Assembly (NCBI RefSeq): GCF_041321155.1
Contig: NZ_JBGGWB010000009.1
Span: 18,387 to 82,386 of the forward strand
Length of the DNA stretch: 64,000 bases
DNA from: Sphingomonas sp. IW22
Lineage (GTDB): Bacteria; Pseudomonadota; Alphaproteobacteria; Sphingomonadales; Sphingomonadaceae
Direction: 5' to 3'
The position numbers and the translations under genes were made by a program. A model generated the notes under the pieces. The model was not told the DNA's origin, made no database searches, and was given only the letters and a program-made list of their open reading frames with translations. Shown in pieces: positions 34,201 to 45,061 of the stretch (the stretch's first letter is position 1; each line of letters opens with the position of its first letter).

Positions 34201-35404
34201 CCTGGCGGCGGATTTCGGCGGCACGCTGGGGGCGCCACGAGTGAACGGATTGGTTCGCGCCAACAACCTGGTCTACGAAAACGAGACTTACGGCACGCGC
34301 CTGTCCGACATGCGGATGACGGGCCGCTTCACCAATGACCGCTTCGTTCTTGAAGAGCTGCGCGCCACTGCCGGCGAAGGGAGCGTGACGGCGCAGGGCT
34401 ATGTCGGGCTGGCGGCGAACAGCGGATTTCCCATCGATATCCGTGCGACGTTGCAGGACGCCCGCCTTGCGCGCAGCGACATGATCGGCGCGACGGCCAC
34501 GGGTGAGGTGCGCGTCACCAACGGCGCCAATGGCGGCCTGATCGAAGGGAATATCCGTATTCCCGAAGCACGCTATCAGGTCATCCGTCAGGGCGGCGCC
34601 GAAGTGGCCGAGCTGTCGGGCGTGCGCCGTCGCGGCGCCCCGCTGGAGGCCGCGAACGCCACGCCCGGCACCCCGCCGCCCTCGCCCGGCCTGTTCCGTC
34701 TGAACATCCGGGTCAGTGCCGACAACCGCCTGTATGTGTCGGGCATGGGGCTGGAAAGCGAATGGCAGGCCGATCTGCGGATCACCGGCACATCGTCCAA
34801 CCCGCGCATTTCGGGCGAGATCGAGGCGATCCGCGGCACGTACAGCTTTGCGGGCAAACGGTTCGAACTGGATCGGGGCCTGATCACCTATGAAGGCAAT
34901 GAGCTAACCAACCCTAACATCGCGATCGCGGCATCGACCACGACCGAGGGGGTGACCGCGACCATCAACGTCACCGGCACGGCACAGCGCCCGCGCCTGT
35001 CCTTCACCTCGACACCGGCGCTGGCGCAGGACGAGGTTCTGGCGCGCATCCTGTTCGGTCGGTCGGTCACCAACCTGTCGGCGATCCAGGCGATCCAGCT
35101 CGCGTCTGCGCTCAATTCGCTGCGCGGGTCGGGCGGCGGACTGAACCCGCTGGGTGAGCTTCGCCAGGCGGGCGGCATCGACCGGCTGCGCATCCTGGGC
35201 GCGGACGAGGCGTCGGGGCGCGGCACCGCGCTGGCGGCGGGCCAGTATCTGACCGACGACATCTATGTCGAAATCATCACTGATGCACGCGGCTTTACCG
35301 CCACACAGCTGGAAATCGCGCTGACCCGCGCGCTGTCGCTGCTGTCGCAAACGGGCAGCTTTGGCGGGTCGAGCGTCAATCTGCGCTATTCGCGCGACTA
35401 TTAA
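31205..35404 (+). CDS. tamB: Translocation and assembly module protein TamB
   Basis: 1399-aa inner-membrane-anchored AsmA/TamB-family protein spanning the periplasm to TamA; recent views assign it a role in lipid transport to the outer membrane. An N-terminal membrane helix (ILKWIGIVLVGLALLLGLIV) is followed by a long repetitive beta-rich region and the C-terminal DUF490/TamB domain, seen in ISGEIEAIRGTYSFAGKRFE, LDRGLITYEGNE, RPRLSFTSTPALAQDEVLAR and ILFGRSVTNLS, ending in LRYSRDY. It is full length. It overlaps tamA by 1 nt. Confidence 0.94.
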   Translation: MVENTLPPESAPEHVTVVKPPLWQRILKWIGIVLVGLALLLGLIVLGLNTSPGRRFLADRIGGFTTASGLNVKVGRIDGSIYGAMVLRDVRVSDPRGVFAMSPQVAVDWRPFAFARSHVDVRSLTSPLIRVARLPELKEVPSDPNAPLLPDTDIDVNRMAIDRIDLAPPVAGRRYLARIEGEVHIADRRAQLTANGATLSGPGVAGGDRMTLALDAVPDANRLDIDLKLNAPASGMIGSMAGLKAPLSLTIDGDGSWQRWQGRLTGTLGNAQLANLGVQARDGFFQVRGSAQPGLYLEGPVERLTAPALQIALDARLLEQRRLDTQLRLRSSAMAVATQGLLDLGQSRFGNFRVEGQLLTPGAIAENLNGNAVRAEIALNGAFATPTVDYKLQAAAIGFGETRVERLFAEGQATVDADRILIPVNARAARIAGLNAAVGGLVTNVAINGDVAINGDQILSDNMRIRSDRIDATAVLVADMGTGRYTGALKGRVNDYDVASIGIIDLQTTADLYTAPGGGYGIRGRVVTQTKRLFNDGIRNFLGGNATAAVDVALTPEGLVRFDNLRMNAPQFRITRGRGTYDFAGPLAVEADAYSTQYGPLSARVSGSVAQPVILVRAPRPGVGIGLADLEARVRGQGEGYAIVATGGTNYGPFNANVLLRTSPRLTADIRDTVFAGVTFNGRVAATDAGPFTGALDFAGSGVVGRAELGAQGRYQTANVDARANNATIPGDMGITIGRAIANARVVLYDDAPAVRFDAQVANFRQGDYVITRARARGDYRGGNGYVQAVANGTTGVPFEIAANARLSPALWVVALKGQASGVDFRTAQPARIDVGGEGYRLLPTRIDFDRGALRLAGRYSDGYSVQGRLDQLDLRLANSLVPGIGLGGTATGSFAVNQAAGADYPTGNARIQVNNFTRSSLATVSTPVDIQSILNLTGGRADVRAIVQRRGATIGRVVAQTGTSASAPLTGGIRYNGLSEVLWSLGGVADQQLSGPIGLAADFGGTLGAPRVNGLVRANNLVYENETYGTRLSDMRMTGRFTNDRFVLEELRATAGEGSVTAQGYVGLAANSGFPIDIRATLQDARLARSDMIGATATGEVRVTNGANGGLIEGNIRIPEARYQVIRQGGAEVAELSGVRRRGAPLEAANATPGTPPPSPGLFRLNIRVSADNRLYVSGMGLESEWQADLRITGTSSNPRISGEIEAIRGTYSFAGKRFELDRGLITYEGNELTNPNIAIAASTTTEGVTATINVTGTAQRPRLSFTSTPALAQDEVLARILFGRSVTNLSAIQAIQLASALNSLRGSGGGLNPLGELRQAGGIDRLRILGADEASGRGTALAAGQYLTDDIYVEIITDARGFTATQLEIALTRALSLLSQTGSFGGSSVNLRYSRDY

Positions 35405-35459
35405 GGATGTGGCTTTCGTGCCCTCCCGCGACGGCCTAAGCTGATCGCGGGAGGTTTGC

Positions 35460-36920
35460 ATGGCCGACGAATGGTTCGACGTGGTGGTGGTCGGCGCGGG
35501 CCTGTCTGGCATCGGCATGGCCCGCCAGCTGAAGGTCGGCTGTCCCGAACTGAGCTTTACCTTGTTGGAAGCGCGCGATCGGCTGGGCGGCACATGGGAC
35601 TTGTTCCGCTATCCCGGCGTCCGTTCGGATTCGGACATGTTCACCCTCGGCTATCGCTTTCGTCCCTGGACGGGGCAGCAAGCAATCGCGGACGGTGCGT
35701 CGATCCTCGAATATCTGAACGACACGGCGCGGGACGAGGGGGTGGCCCCCCATATTCGCACCGGGCACCGGGTAGTTGCGGCGGAATGGTCCACGCCCGA
35801 TGCGGCTTGGACGCTGACCGTCGATAGGGGGGATGGACGCCGCACCATCGGCTGTCGCTTTGTAGCGATGTGCACCGGCTATTATGACTATGAACGCGGG
35901 TACGCGCCGTCCTTTGCCGGGGAGGAGGCGTTTGGCGGGCCCATCGTCCACCCGCAATTCTGGCCGGAGGATCTGGCGCTGGAGGGGCGCCGCGTCGCCG
36001 TGATCGGCAGCGGGGCGACGGCGATGACGCTGGTTCCCGCACTGGTCGAACGCGGCGGGCAGGTGACAATGGTTCAGCGTTCCCCGACCTATGTCGTTGC
36101 CCGCCCGGCGCGCGATCCGGTCGCAAATGGCCTGCGCCGCGTGATCGGCGCACGCGCTGCCGGGCGGGCGATCCGCTGGCGCAACGCGCTGATCGGGCAG
36201 TTCTTCTACAGCCGGATGCGGAAGCATCCAAAGGCGGCGGCGCGGCGGCTGATCGGCTGGGTCCGCGATCACCTTGGCCCCGATTTCGACGTCGATACGC
36301 ATTTCACGCCGCGCTACGACCCGTGGGACCAGCGCCTGTGCCTGGTACCCGACGGCGACCTGTTCACCGCCATTCGCGACGGGCGGGCCAAGGTGGTGAC
36401 GGGCTCGATCGACCGTTTCGAGCCGGGCGCCATCCGTATGGAATCGGGCGAACAGGTGCCCGCCGATATCATCGTCACTGCGACGGGCCTTGAGCTGAAG
36501 CTGATGGACGACATGCCCGTCCGCATCGACGGTGAGGCCGTCGATTTCGCGGGAACGCTAAATTACAAGGGGCTGATGTTCAGCGGGGTGCCCAATCTGG
36601 CCTATTCATTCGGCTATACCAACGCATCCTGGACACTGAAGGCGGATCTGACCGCCGCTTATGTCGTTCGGCTGTTGAAGGCGATGCGCAAGCGCGGAAT
36701 GCGGCAGGCGACGCCGGTCACAAGGGACGGCGATGCGGGCGATGAGGCGTTTCTGGACTTCACCTCCGGCTATGTCCGGCGGGCGATCGACCGGTTTCCG
36801 CGACAGGGGCGGCGCGCACCCTGGCGGTTGCACCAGAATTATCTGAAGGACGTGCTGGCCCTGCGGCTGGGCCGTGTCGACGATGCGATGGCATTCACCA
36901 ACCCTGACCCCACGGCGTGA
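35460..36920 (+). CDS. Flavin-containing / Baeyer-Villiger-type monooxygenase
   Basis: 486-aa FAD and NADPH-dependent oxygenase. N-terminal FAD site VVVVGAGLSGIG (residues 8-19); the GGTWDLFRYPGVRSDSD segment typical of this group; the NADPH site VAVIGSGATAMTLVPAL; and between them the Baeyer-Villiger fingerprint FGGPIVHPQFWP (FxGxxxHxxxWP). Closest in pattern to EthA/CzcO-like enzymes. Substrate unknown (a ketone or a thioether would be usual). The ATG at 35460 follows GGGAGG. It lies upstream of the trehalose operon with a 4-nt overlap possible to the longer otsB frame, but a functional link is not obvious. Confidence 0.9.
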   Translation: MADEWFDVVVVGAGLSGIGMARQLKVGCPELSFTLLEARDRLGGTWDLFRYPGVRSDSDMFTLGYRFRPWTGQQAIADGASILEYLNDTARDEGVAPHIRTGHRVVAAEWSTPDAAWTLTVDRGDGRRTIGCRFVAMCTGYYDYERGYAPSFAGEEAFGGPIVHPQFWPEDLALEGRRVAVIGSGATAMTLVPALVERGGQVTMVQRSPTYVVARPARDPVANGLRRVIGARAAGRAIRWRNALIGQFFYSRMRKHPKAAARRLIGWVRDHLGPDFDVDTHFTPRYDPWDQRLCLVPDGDLFTAIRDGRAKVVTGSIDRFEPGAIRMESGEQVPADIIVTATGLELKLMDDMPVRIDGEAVDFAGTLNYKGLMFSGVPNLAYSFGYTNASWTLKADLTAAYVVRLLKAMRKRGMRQATPVTRDGDAGDEAFLDFTSGYVRRAIDRFPRQGRRAPWRLHQNYLKDVLALRLGRVDDAMAFTNPDPTA

Positions 36921-36988
36921 GCGGTGAAGTTTTTGCCGCAGTGCGGAACCGGGACGGGGGCGAAACATTCCCTTTGCGGGAGGCAATT

Positions 36989-37741
36989 TTGACAACAGAC
37001 GATATTACGCTGCCTGCGCCGCCACATGACCTACTGGCGGGCGCGAGCCTGTTTCTCGATTTCGACGGCACGCTGGTTGAGCTGGAGGATCGACCCGATC
37101 TGGTCCATGCCGATGACGCCCTGATCGCGCTGACGCGGCAACTGGGGGAGGCGCTGGATGGCCGTCTGGCGATCGTCACCGGCCGGGCGAGTGGCCATAT
37201 TCTGGACCTGTTCGGCGAAGTCGCCTTCGCGATCGGCGGCAGCCACGGGGTCGAGTTTCGCTGGCCGGATGGCCGCACAGCCACGCCCGATGTGCCCGCC
37301 ACGCTACCCGACGTAATTGCCGAGCTTCACCGCTTTGCCGAGGGGCATGACGGCGTAATCGTCGAGACAAAGCCGTTCGGCGCGGGCCTGCACTATCGCA
37401 TGGCGCCGCATGTCGAGGATGATGCTCGTGCTATCGCCGGCGAACTGGCCCAGGCGCACGGCCTGCATCTTCAGCCCGGCAAGATGATGGTTGAGCTGCG
37501 CGCCGCGACCGGCGACAAGGGCGCGGCGATCCAGCGGCTGATGGCGGAGGCTCCCTTTGCCGGAACCCGCCCGGTATTTCTGGGCGACGACGTGACCGAC
37601 GAAGACGGCTTTCGTGCCGTCGCCGCGATGGAGGGAGCCGGAATCCTGGTCGGCGCGCCGCGCCCGACCGACGCCGGCTATCGTTTGAATGATGTAGCCG
37701 CGGTCCGCGAATGGCTGATCCGCGCGACGGAGGCGCTGTAA
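36989..37741 (+). CDS. otsB: Trehalose-6-phosphate phosphatase
   Basis: 250-aa HAD-family phosphatase that converts trehalose-6-phosphate to trehalose. Motif I LFLDFDGTLVEL, motif II IVTGRASGHIL, the region GGSHGVEFRW, Lys in KMMVELR and GDKGAAIQ, and motif IV FLGDDVTDEDGF are all present. I chose TTG at 36989 because a full GGGAGG lies 5 nt upstream; the frame is open to a GTG at 36917 that would overlap the preceding stop. The stop TAA shares its A with the ATG of the next gene (TAATG), so otsB, the GH15 gene and otsA are one operon for trehalose synthesis, an osmotic and desiccation protectant. Confidence 0.94.
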   Translation: MTTDDITLPAPPHDLLAGASLFLDFDGTLVELEDRPDLVHADDALIALTRQLGEALDGRLAIVTGRASGHILDLFGEVAFAIGGSHGVEFRWPDGRTATPDVPATLPDVIAELHRFAEGHDGVIVETKPFGAGLHYRMAPHVEDDARAIAGELAQAHGLHLQPGKMMVELRAATGDKGAAIQRLMAEAPFAGTRPVFLGDDVTDEDGFRAVAAMEGAGILVGAPRPTDAGYRLNDVAAVREWLIRATEAL

Positions 37742-39537
37742 TGACCCCCAGTCTTAACTTATGGCCGATCGGCAATTGCCAGGTGTCGGCGCTGGTCGAC
37801 ACGCAGGCCCGCTTCGTGTGGGGATGCGTGCCGCGCGTCGATGGCGATCCGGTCTTTTCCTCGCTGCTAGACGGGCGCGACCCTGAAAGCGACGACGCGG
37901 TCGGCCTGTGGGCCATCGACCTGCAGGATTGCGCCAGCGTCACGCAGGAATATCGGCGCAACACGCCCATTCTGGTCAGCCGCATGACCGATGCCAGCGG
38001 CAGCGCGATCGAGGTCATCGACTTCTGCCCCCGTTTCGAGCGGCTCGGCCGTACCTATCGCCCGGTCAGCTACGTCCGCATCGTGCGCCCCGTGGCGGGC
38101 AGCCCGCGCGTGCGGATGCGGCTGCGCCCGACACGCGGATGGGGCGATGCCAATGTCGAGCGCACATCGGGCTCGAACCACATGCGCTTCCTGCTGGACG
38201 GGTTGCAGCTGCGCCTGACCACCAATGCGCCCGTCGGCTTGTTGTGGGACGAGCGCCCGTTCCGCGTCGAGCGGCCGCTCTATTTCTTCCTTGGTCCGGA
38301 CGAGAGTTTCTCCGGCGATCTGTCGACTGCGGTCGAGGAGATGCTGGCCTACACCACGCACCATTGGCAGCAATGGGCGCGCGGGCTGGCGACGCCGTTC
38401 GAGTGGCAGGATGTGGTCATCCGTTCGGCGATCACACTGAAGCTGTGCCAGCATGAGGAAAGCGGCGCGATCGTCGCCGCACTGACCACTTCCATCCCCG
38501 AACATGCCGGGTCGGAACGCAACTGGGACTATCGCTACTGCTGGATCCGCGATGCCTATTACACGGTTCAGGCGCTGAACCGCGTTGGCGCGCTCGACGT
38601 GCTGGAGGGGTATCTCGGCTATCTGCGAAACATCGTCGATGATGCCAAGGGCGGCGCCATTCAACCGCTCTACGGCGTGCTGGGCGAACCCAAGCTGCCT
38701 GAGGTGCAGGCGCCGCGACTGGCGGGTTATCGCGGCATGGGCCCGGTTCGTGTCGGCAATCAGGCCGCCGAACAGGTTCAGCACGACGCCTATGGCCAGA
38801 TCGTCCTGTCCAACGTGCAGGCCTTTTTCGACGAACGTCTGTTCCGCATGGCGGGCGTCGAGGATTTCGAGGCGCTGGAGCGGGTCGGCGAGCGTGCATG
38901 GGAGCTGTATGACAAGCCTGATGCCGGGCTGTGGGAGCTTCGCACGCGGCAATCGGTCCATACCTATTCGGCGGCGATGTGTTGGGCGGCGTGCGACCGG
39001 CTGGGGAATGCGGCGGAGCGGCTGCAACTCAACGAACGCGCCGCATTCTGGAACGACCGCGCGCGCACGATGCGGGAGCGGATCGAAAAGGCCGCATGGC
39101 GCGAAGATACGCAGCGCATGTCCGCGACCTTTTCCGGCGATGATCTGGACGCCAGCCTGATCCAGCTTCTGGACCTGCGTTTCCAGTCGCCCGACGATCC
39201 GCGTTTCCGCGGCACGCTGGCGGCGGTGGAGCAGGGGCTGCGTCGCGGCAGCCACATGCTGCGCTACGACACTGAGGACGATTTCGGCCTGCCTGAGACG
39301 GCGTTCAACGTCTGCACCTTCTGGCTGATCGAAGCGTTGCATTTTACTGGCCGTGATGCAGATGCACGGGCCCTTTTTGAAGAAATGTTATCGCGCCGCA
39401 CGCCAGCGGGGCTATTGTCGGAGGATATCGATCCCCAAACCGGGGAATTGTGGGGCAATTATCCCCAGACCTATTCGCTGGTCGGCATGATCAATTGTGC
39501 TGTCCTGTTGAGCAAGCCATGGAGTGCGATCCGTTGA
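37741..39537 (+). CDS. Glycoside hydrolase family 15 (glucoamylase/trehalase-like)
   Basis: 598-aa GH15 protein. The N-terminal beta-sandwich runs from NLWPIGNCQVSALVDTQARF to about residue 210; the (alpha/alpha)6 barrel follows with RNWDYRYCWIRDAYYTVQAL, QVQHDAYGQIVLSNVQAF, and the C-terminal GLLSEDIDPQTGELWGNYPQ, where the two catalytic acids of GH15 lie. No signal peptide, so cytoplasmic. Located between otsB and otsA, a frequent arrangement in alphaproteobacteria; GH15 members in such operons may be trehalases or act on maltooligosaccharides. Which of these applies is not visible. Overlaps both neighbours (TAATG and TTGA). Confidence 0.92.
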   Translation: MTPSLNLWPIGNCQVSALVDTQARFVWGCVPRVDGDPVFSSLLDGRDPESDDAVGLWAIDLQDCASVTQEYRRNTPILVSRMTDASGSAIEVIDFCPRFERLGRTYRPVSYVRIVRPVAGSPRVRMRLRPTRGWGDANVERTSGSNHMRFLLDGLQLRLTTNAPVGLLWDERPFRVERPLYFFLGPDESFSGDLSTAVEEMLAYTTHHWQQWARGLATPFEWQDVVIRSAITLKLCQHEESGAIVAALTTSIPEHAGSERNWDYRYCWIRDAYYTVQALNRVGALDVLEGYLGYLRNIVDDAKGGAIQPLYGVLGEPKLPEVQAPRLAGYRGMGPVRVGNQAAEQVQHDAYGQIVLSNVQAFFDERLFRMAGVEDFEALERVGERAWELYDKPDAGLWELRTRQSVHTYSAAMCWAACDRLGNAAERLQLNERAAFWNDRARTMRERIEKAAWREDTQRMSATFSGDDLDASLIQLLDLRFQSPDDPRFRGTLAAVEQGLRRGSHMLRYDTEDDFGLPETAFNVCTFWLIEALHFTGRDADARALFEEMLSRRTPAGLLSEDIDPQTGELWGNYPQTYSLVGMINCAVLLSKPWSAIR

Positions 39538-40919
39538 GCCGGCTGATCATTATTTCGAATCGTGTGTCAGCGCCGACCGAATCCAGTTCGGGGGCACAGG
39601 GGGGGCTGGCCGTCGCGCTGGCCGCCGCACTTCGCGAATATAAGGGCATCTGGTTCGGCTGGTCGGGCGAAACGACCGAACAATTTACCGGCCATATCAA
39701 CTTCCAGCGCAATCAGGGCGTGACCACCGCCACCGTCGATCTGGAAGAGCAGGACATCGACGAATATTATAACGGCTATGCGAACCGGACGCTGTGGCCG
39801 CTATTCCACTATCGCATTGACCTGGCAGAATATGAGCGGGACTTTGCCGGGGGTTATAGCCGCGTCAACGACCGCTTTGCCGACACTGTCCGCCCGCTGA
39901 TCGAGGCGGACGACGCGATCTGGATTCAGGATTACCACATGTTCCCGCTGGGCAGCGCGCTGCGCAAGCGGGGCTGCGGCAACCGGATCGGCTTTTTTCT
40001 GCACATCCCATGGCCACCGCGCCGCTTGCTGGCCGTGTTGCCGGAAGCGACGGAGCTGGTCCGCCATCTGTTTGCCTATGACGTACTGGGCTTCCATACG
40101 CAGGAATGGCTCGACAGCTTTGTCGATTACGCCGTCGACGAAATGGGCGCGACGCTGGATGGCGACCGGCTGACGCTGGGCGACCGGAGCGTTCAGGTGA
40201 TGGCCAACCCGATCGGCATCGACGCCAAGGAGTTTATCGAGGCGTCACGCTCGCCCACGGCGCGACTGACCTATCGCCGGATGCGCGATTCAGCGGTCGG
40301 CCGCGACCTGATCGTCGGGGTTGACCGGCTGGATTATTCGAAGGGGCTGGAAGAACGCTTCCTCGGCTATGAACGCTTCCTTCAGGAGCATCCTGAGGAG
40401 CGCAAGGAAGTATTCCTGCTCCAGATCGCGCCGCCGTCGCGCGCGTCGGTCGGCAGCTATCAGAAAATCCGCGCCACGCTTGAGGGGCTGTCGGGCCGCA
40501 TCAACGGCGCCTATGCCGATGTCGACTGGGTGCCGATCCGGTACGTCAATCAGGGTTATCCGCGCGAACAGCTGGCGGGCATTTATCGCGCGGCGAAGAT
40601 CGGACTGGTCACGCCGCTGCGTGACGGCATGAACCTGGTCGCCAAGGAATATGTCGCGGCGCAGGACCCGGAAGATCCCGGCGTCCTCATCTTGTCGCGA
40701 TTTGCCGGTGCCGCGGCGCAGCTGGGAGAAGGCGCGCTGCTCATCAACCCGTACAGCGCCGAGGAGATCAGCGACGCGATCATCGCAGCGCTAAAGATGC
40801 CGCGCGACGAACGGCAGCGCCGCTGGCGTGGAATGATGGAGAATGTCCAGGCAGAGGACGTGGTCTGGTGGCGAAAGCAATTCACCGATGCGCTGATCGG
40901 AGAGGCGGTCGACGCATAA
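39534..40919 (+). CDS. otsA: Trehalose-6-phosphate synthase
   Basis: 461-aa GT20 glycosyltransferase that joins glucose from UDP-glucose to glucose-6-phosphate. Markers: SRLIIISNRV at the N-terminus, GGLAVALAAAL, IWIQDYHMFPLG, GFFLHIPWPP, VGVDRLDYSKGLEERFLGYE, and the C-terminal TPLRDGMNLVAKEYVAAQ. I chose the TTG at 39534 (GGAG 9 nt upstream; it overlaps the GH15 stop as TTGA), which gives the family's usual N-terminus. ATG 39519 is in frame and possible. It is the last gene of the operon, followed by an 11-bp hairpin. Confidence 0.95.
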   Translation: MSRLIIISNRVSAPTESSSGAQGGLAVALAAALREYKGIWFGWSGETTEQFTGHINFQRNQGVTTATVDLEEQDIDEYYNGYANRTLWPLFHYRIDLAEYERDFAGGYSRVNDRFADTVRPLIEADDAIWIQDYHMFPLGSALRKRGCGNRIGFFLHIPWPPRRLLAVLPEATELVRHLFAYDVLGFHTQEWLDSFVDYAVDEMGATLDGDRLTLGDRSVQVMANPIGIDAKEFIEASRSPTARLTYRRMRDSAVGRDLIVGVDRLDYSKGLEERFLGYERFLQEHPEERKEVFLLQIAPPSRASVGSYQKIRATLEGLSGRINGAYADVDWVPIRYVNQGYPREQLAGIYRAAKIGLVTPLRDGMNLVAKEYVAAQDPEDPGVLILSRFAGAAAQLGEGALLINPYSAEEISDAIIAALKMPRDERQRRWRGMMENVQAEDVVWWRKQFTDALIGEAVDA

Positions 40920-40931
40920 TCACAACCGCTT

Positions 40932-40956
40932 CGCCGCCCCGTTGGACGGGGCGGCG
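40932..40956. terminator. Hairpin between converging otsA and DUF952 genes
   Basis: A perfect 11-bp stem (40932-40942 with 40946-40956) and a TGG loop lie between two converging stops. No T-run, so it is probably a bidirectional block. Confidence 0.65.
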
Positions 40957-40971
40957 CAGGCATTCTGACGT

Positions 40972-41317
40972 TCAGCCCGTAACGGGCAATCGCACCGTGC
41001 CGTCATCGTCGCGCACCATCGCGCCATAGGCCACGATCGCCGACAGCGGTAAAGCGGCATAGATATGCGGGAACAACTGCCCGCCCCGGCTTTCCTCCCA
41101 ACGAACCGCATCGCCCAGCGCCGACAGGTCGACAGCGGCGACATGCAGGTCGGTTTGCCCCGCAAAATGCTTGTCGACCGTCTCGGTCAGCTGCTGCGCG
41201 GTCGACAGGTGGATATAGCCATCGGCGAGATCGACTGGCGCCCCGGCGAAGCTGCCATCCGCCTCCAGCGCCGCCATCTGTTCGGCGGTCAGCACCTTAT
41301 AGGCGGTCTGGGGCCGG

Positions 41318-41325
<8 letters not shown>
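40972..41325 (-). CDS. DUF952 domain-containing protein
   Basis: 117-aa protein from MSDRPQTAYK (ATG complement at 41325; a longer frame to 41349 exists). It shows the DUF952 pattern: AYKVLTAEQMAALEADGSFA, then DLADGYIHLSTAQQL, TVDKHFAGQTDLHVAAVDLS, and GGQLFPHIYAALPLSAIVAY. The family is small, cytosolic, and of unknown function, with a fold related to ADP-ribosyltransferase-like proteins in some descriptions. Its start lies inside the end of gyrA (8-nt overlap), so it is probably co-transcribed with gyrA. Confidence 0.88.
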
Positions 41326-44110
<2,785 letters not shown>

Positions 44111-44210
44111 GGCAGGCTTTCGCTTTCGTGTAAGGTTCGTGACAAGGCTCTAGACCCGTCTCGCTGCCCTAACAAGCCTCGCGCGCGCCCGCGTATCAAT
44201 GCAGTGCGGC

Positions 44211-44894
44211 TCAGAAGGGGATTTCGGCGCCGTCCCAGGCAAAGACCTTGCCGCTGTCATGTGGCTTCAGCCCGTCCAGCACGTCCAGCAGTTGCAGCGC
44301 CGCCCGATCGGGTGCGAACAGCTTGCCCGGCGCGACATTACCCTGAAAGGGTTTGGACAGGCCGGTATCGACCGTGCCCGGATGCAGACCGACGACGATG
44401 GTGCGGTCATATTTGCGCCGCGCCTCGATCGCGATGTTTCGCAACAACATGTTTAGCGCCGCCTTGGACGCGCGATAGCCGTGCCAGCCACCCAGCGTAT
44501 TGTCGCCGATCGAGCCGACGCGCGCCGAAAGGGCGGCAAAGGTCGGGGTTCCGGTGCGCGGGAACAGCGGCAGGAAATGCTTGGCGACCAGCGCGGGGCC
44601 GATGGCATTGATCGCATGGACACGCGCCAACCAGTCGGCGTCCAGATCCTTCAGCGCCTTTTCCGGGCCATGTTCAGCGTCGTGAAGGATGCCGGTTGCC
44701 ACCATCACCAGCGCGGGCGGGGGCCCGGCGCCCACGCGTGCAGCGGCATCTGCGATGCTGGCCTCGTCGGTCAGGTCCAGCCCGTCGCGCCGCGACAGGC
44801 GCCAGACGCGCTTGAAACGCGCCTCTTCCTCGATCGCGTCGGCCAGTGCGCCGCCGATTCCGCCCGATGCGCCGATGATGACTGCCGATTGCAT
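44211..44894 (-). CDS. SDR-family oxidoreductase
   Basis: 227-aa short-chain dehydrogenase. N-terminal NAD(P) site AVIIGASGGIGGALADAI, then LDLTDEAS, a VMVATGILHDAEHGPEKALK segment typical of the CsgA/YwfH-like branch, catalytic Ser region ALSARVGSIGDN and YRASKAALNM (Tyr-x-x-x-Lys), ending LHPGTVDTGLSKPFQGN. Start MQSAVIIG (ATG complement at 44894) fits the family; the longer frame to 44930 adds residues without match. Substrate unknown. Confidence 0.9.
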   Translation of the reverse strand: MQSAVIIGASGGIGGALADAIEEEARFKRVWRLSRRDGLDLTDEASIADAAARVGAGPPPALVMVATGILHDAEHGPEKALKDLDADWLARVHAINAIGPALVAKHFLPLFPRTGTPTFAALSARVGSIGDNTLGGWHGYRASKAALNMLLRNIAIEARRKYDRTIVVGLHPGTVDTGLSKPFQGNVAPGKLFAPDRAALQLLDVLDGLKPHDSGKVFAWDGAEIPF

Positions 44895-45061
44895 ATGCGA
44901 TTCGCTATTGCCAGATATCCCCCGCGTCAAATCGGCGCGGGAGCCGCTGCGTTCAAAAAGCGTTCAGCGCCATGATGGCACGGAGGGTCGCAAGCCCTTC
45001 GGCTTGAATGACGCAGCCGGGGCATTTAGGGGCTAAGTCCCCCGAGAGGAGAATTATACCC

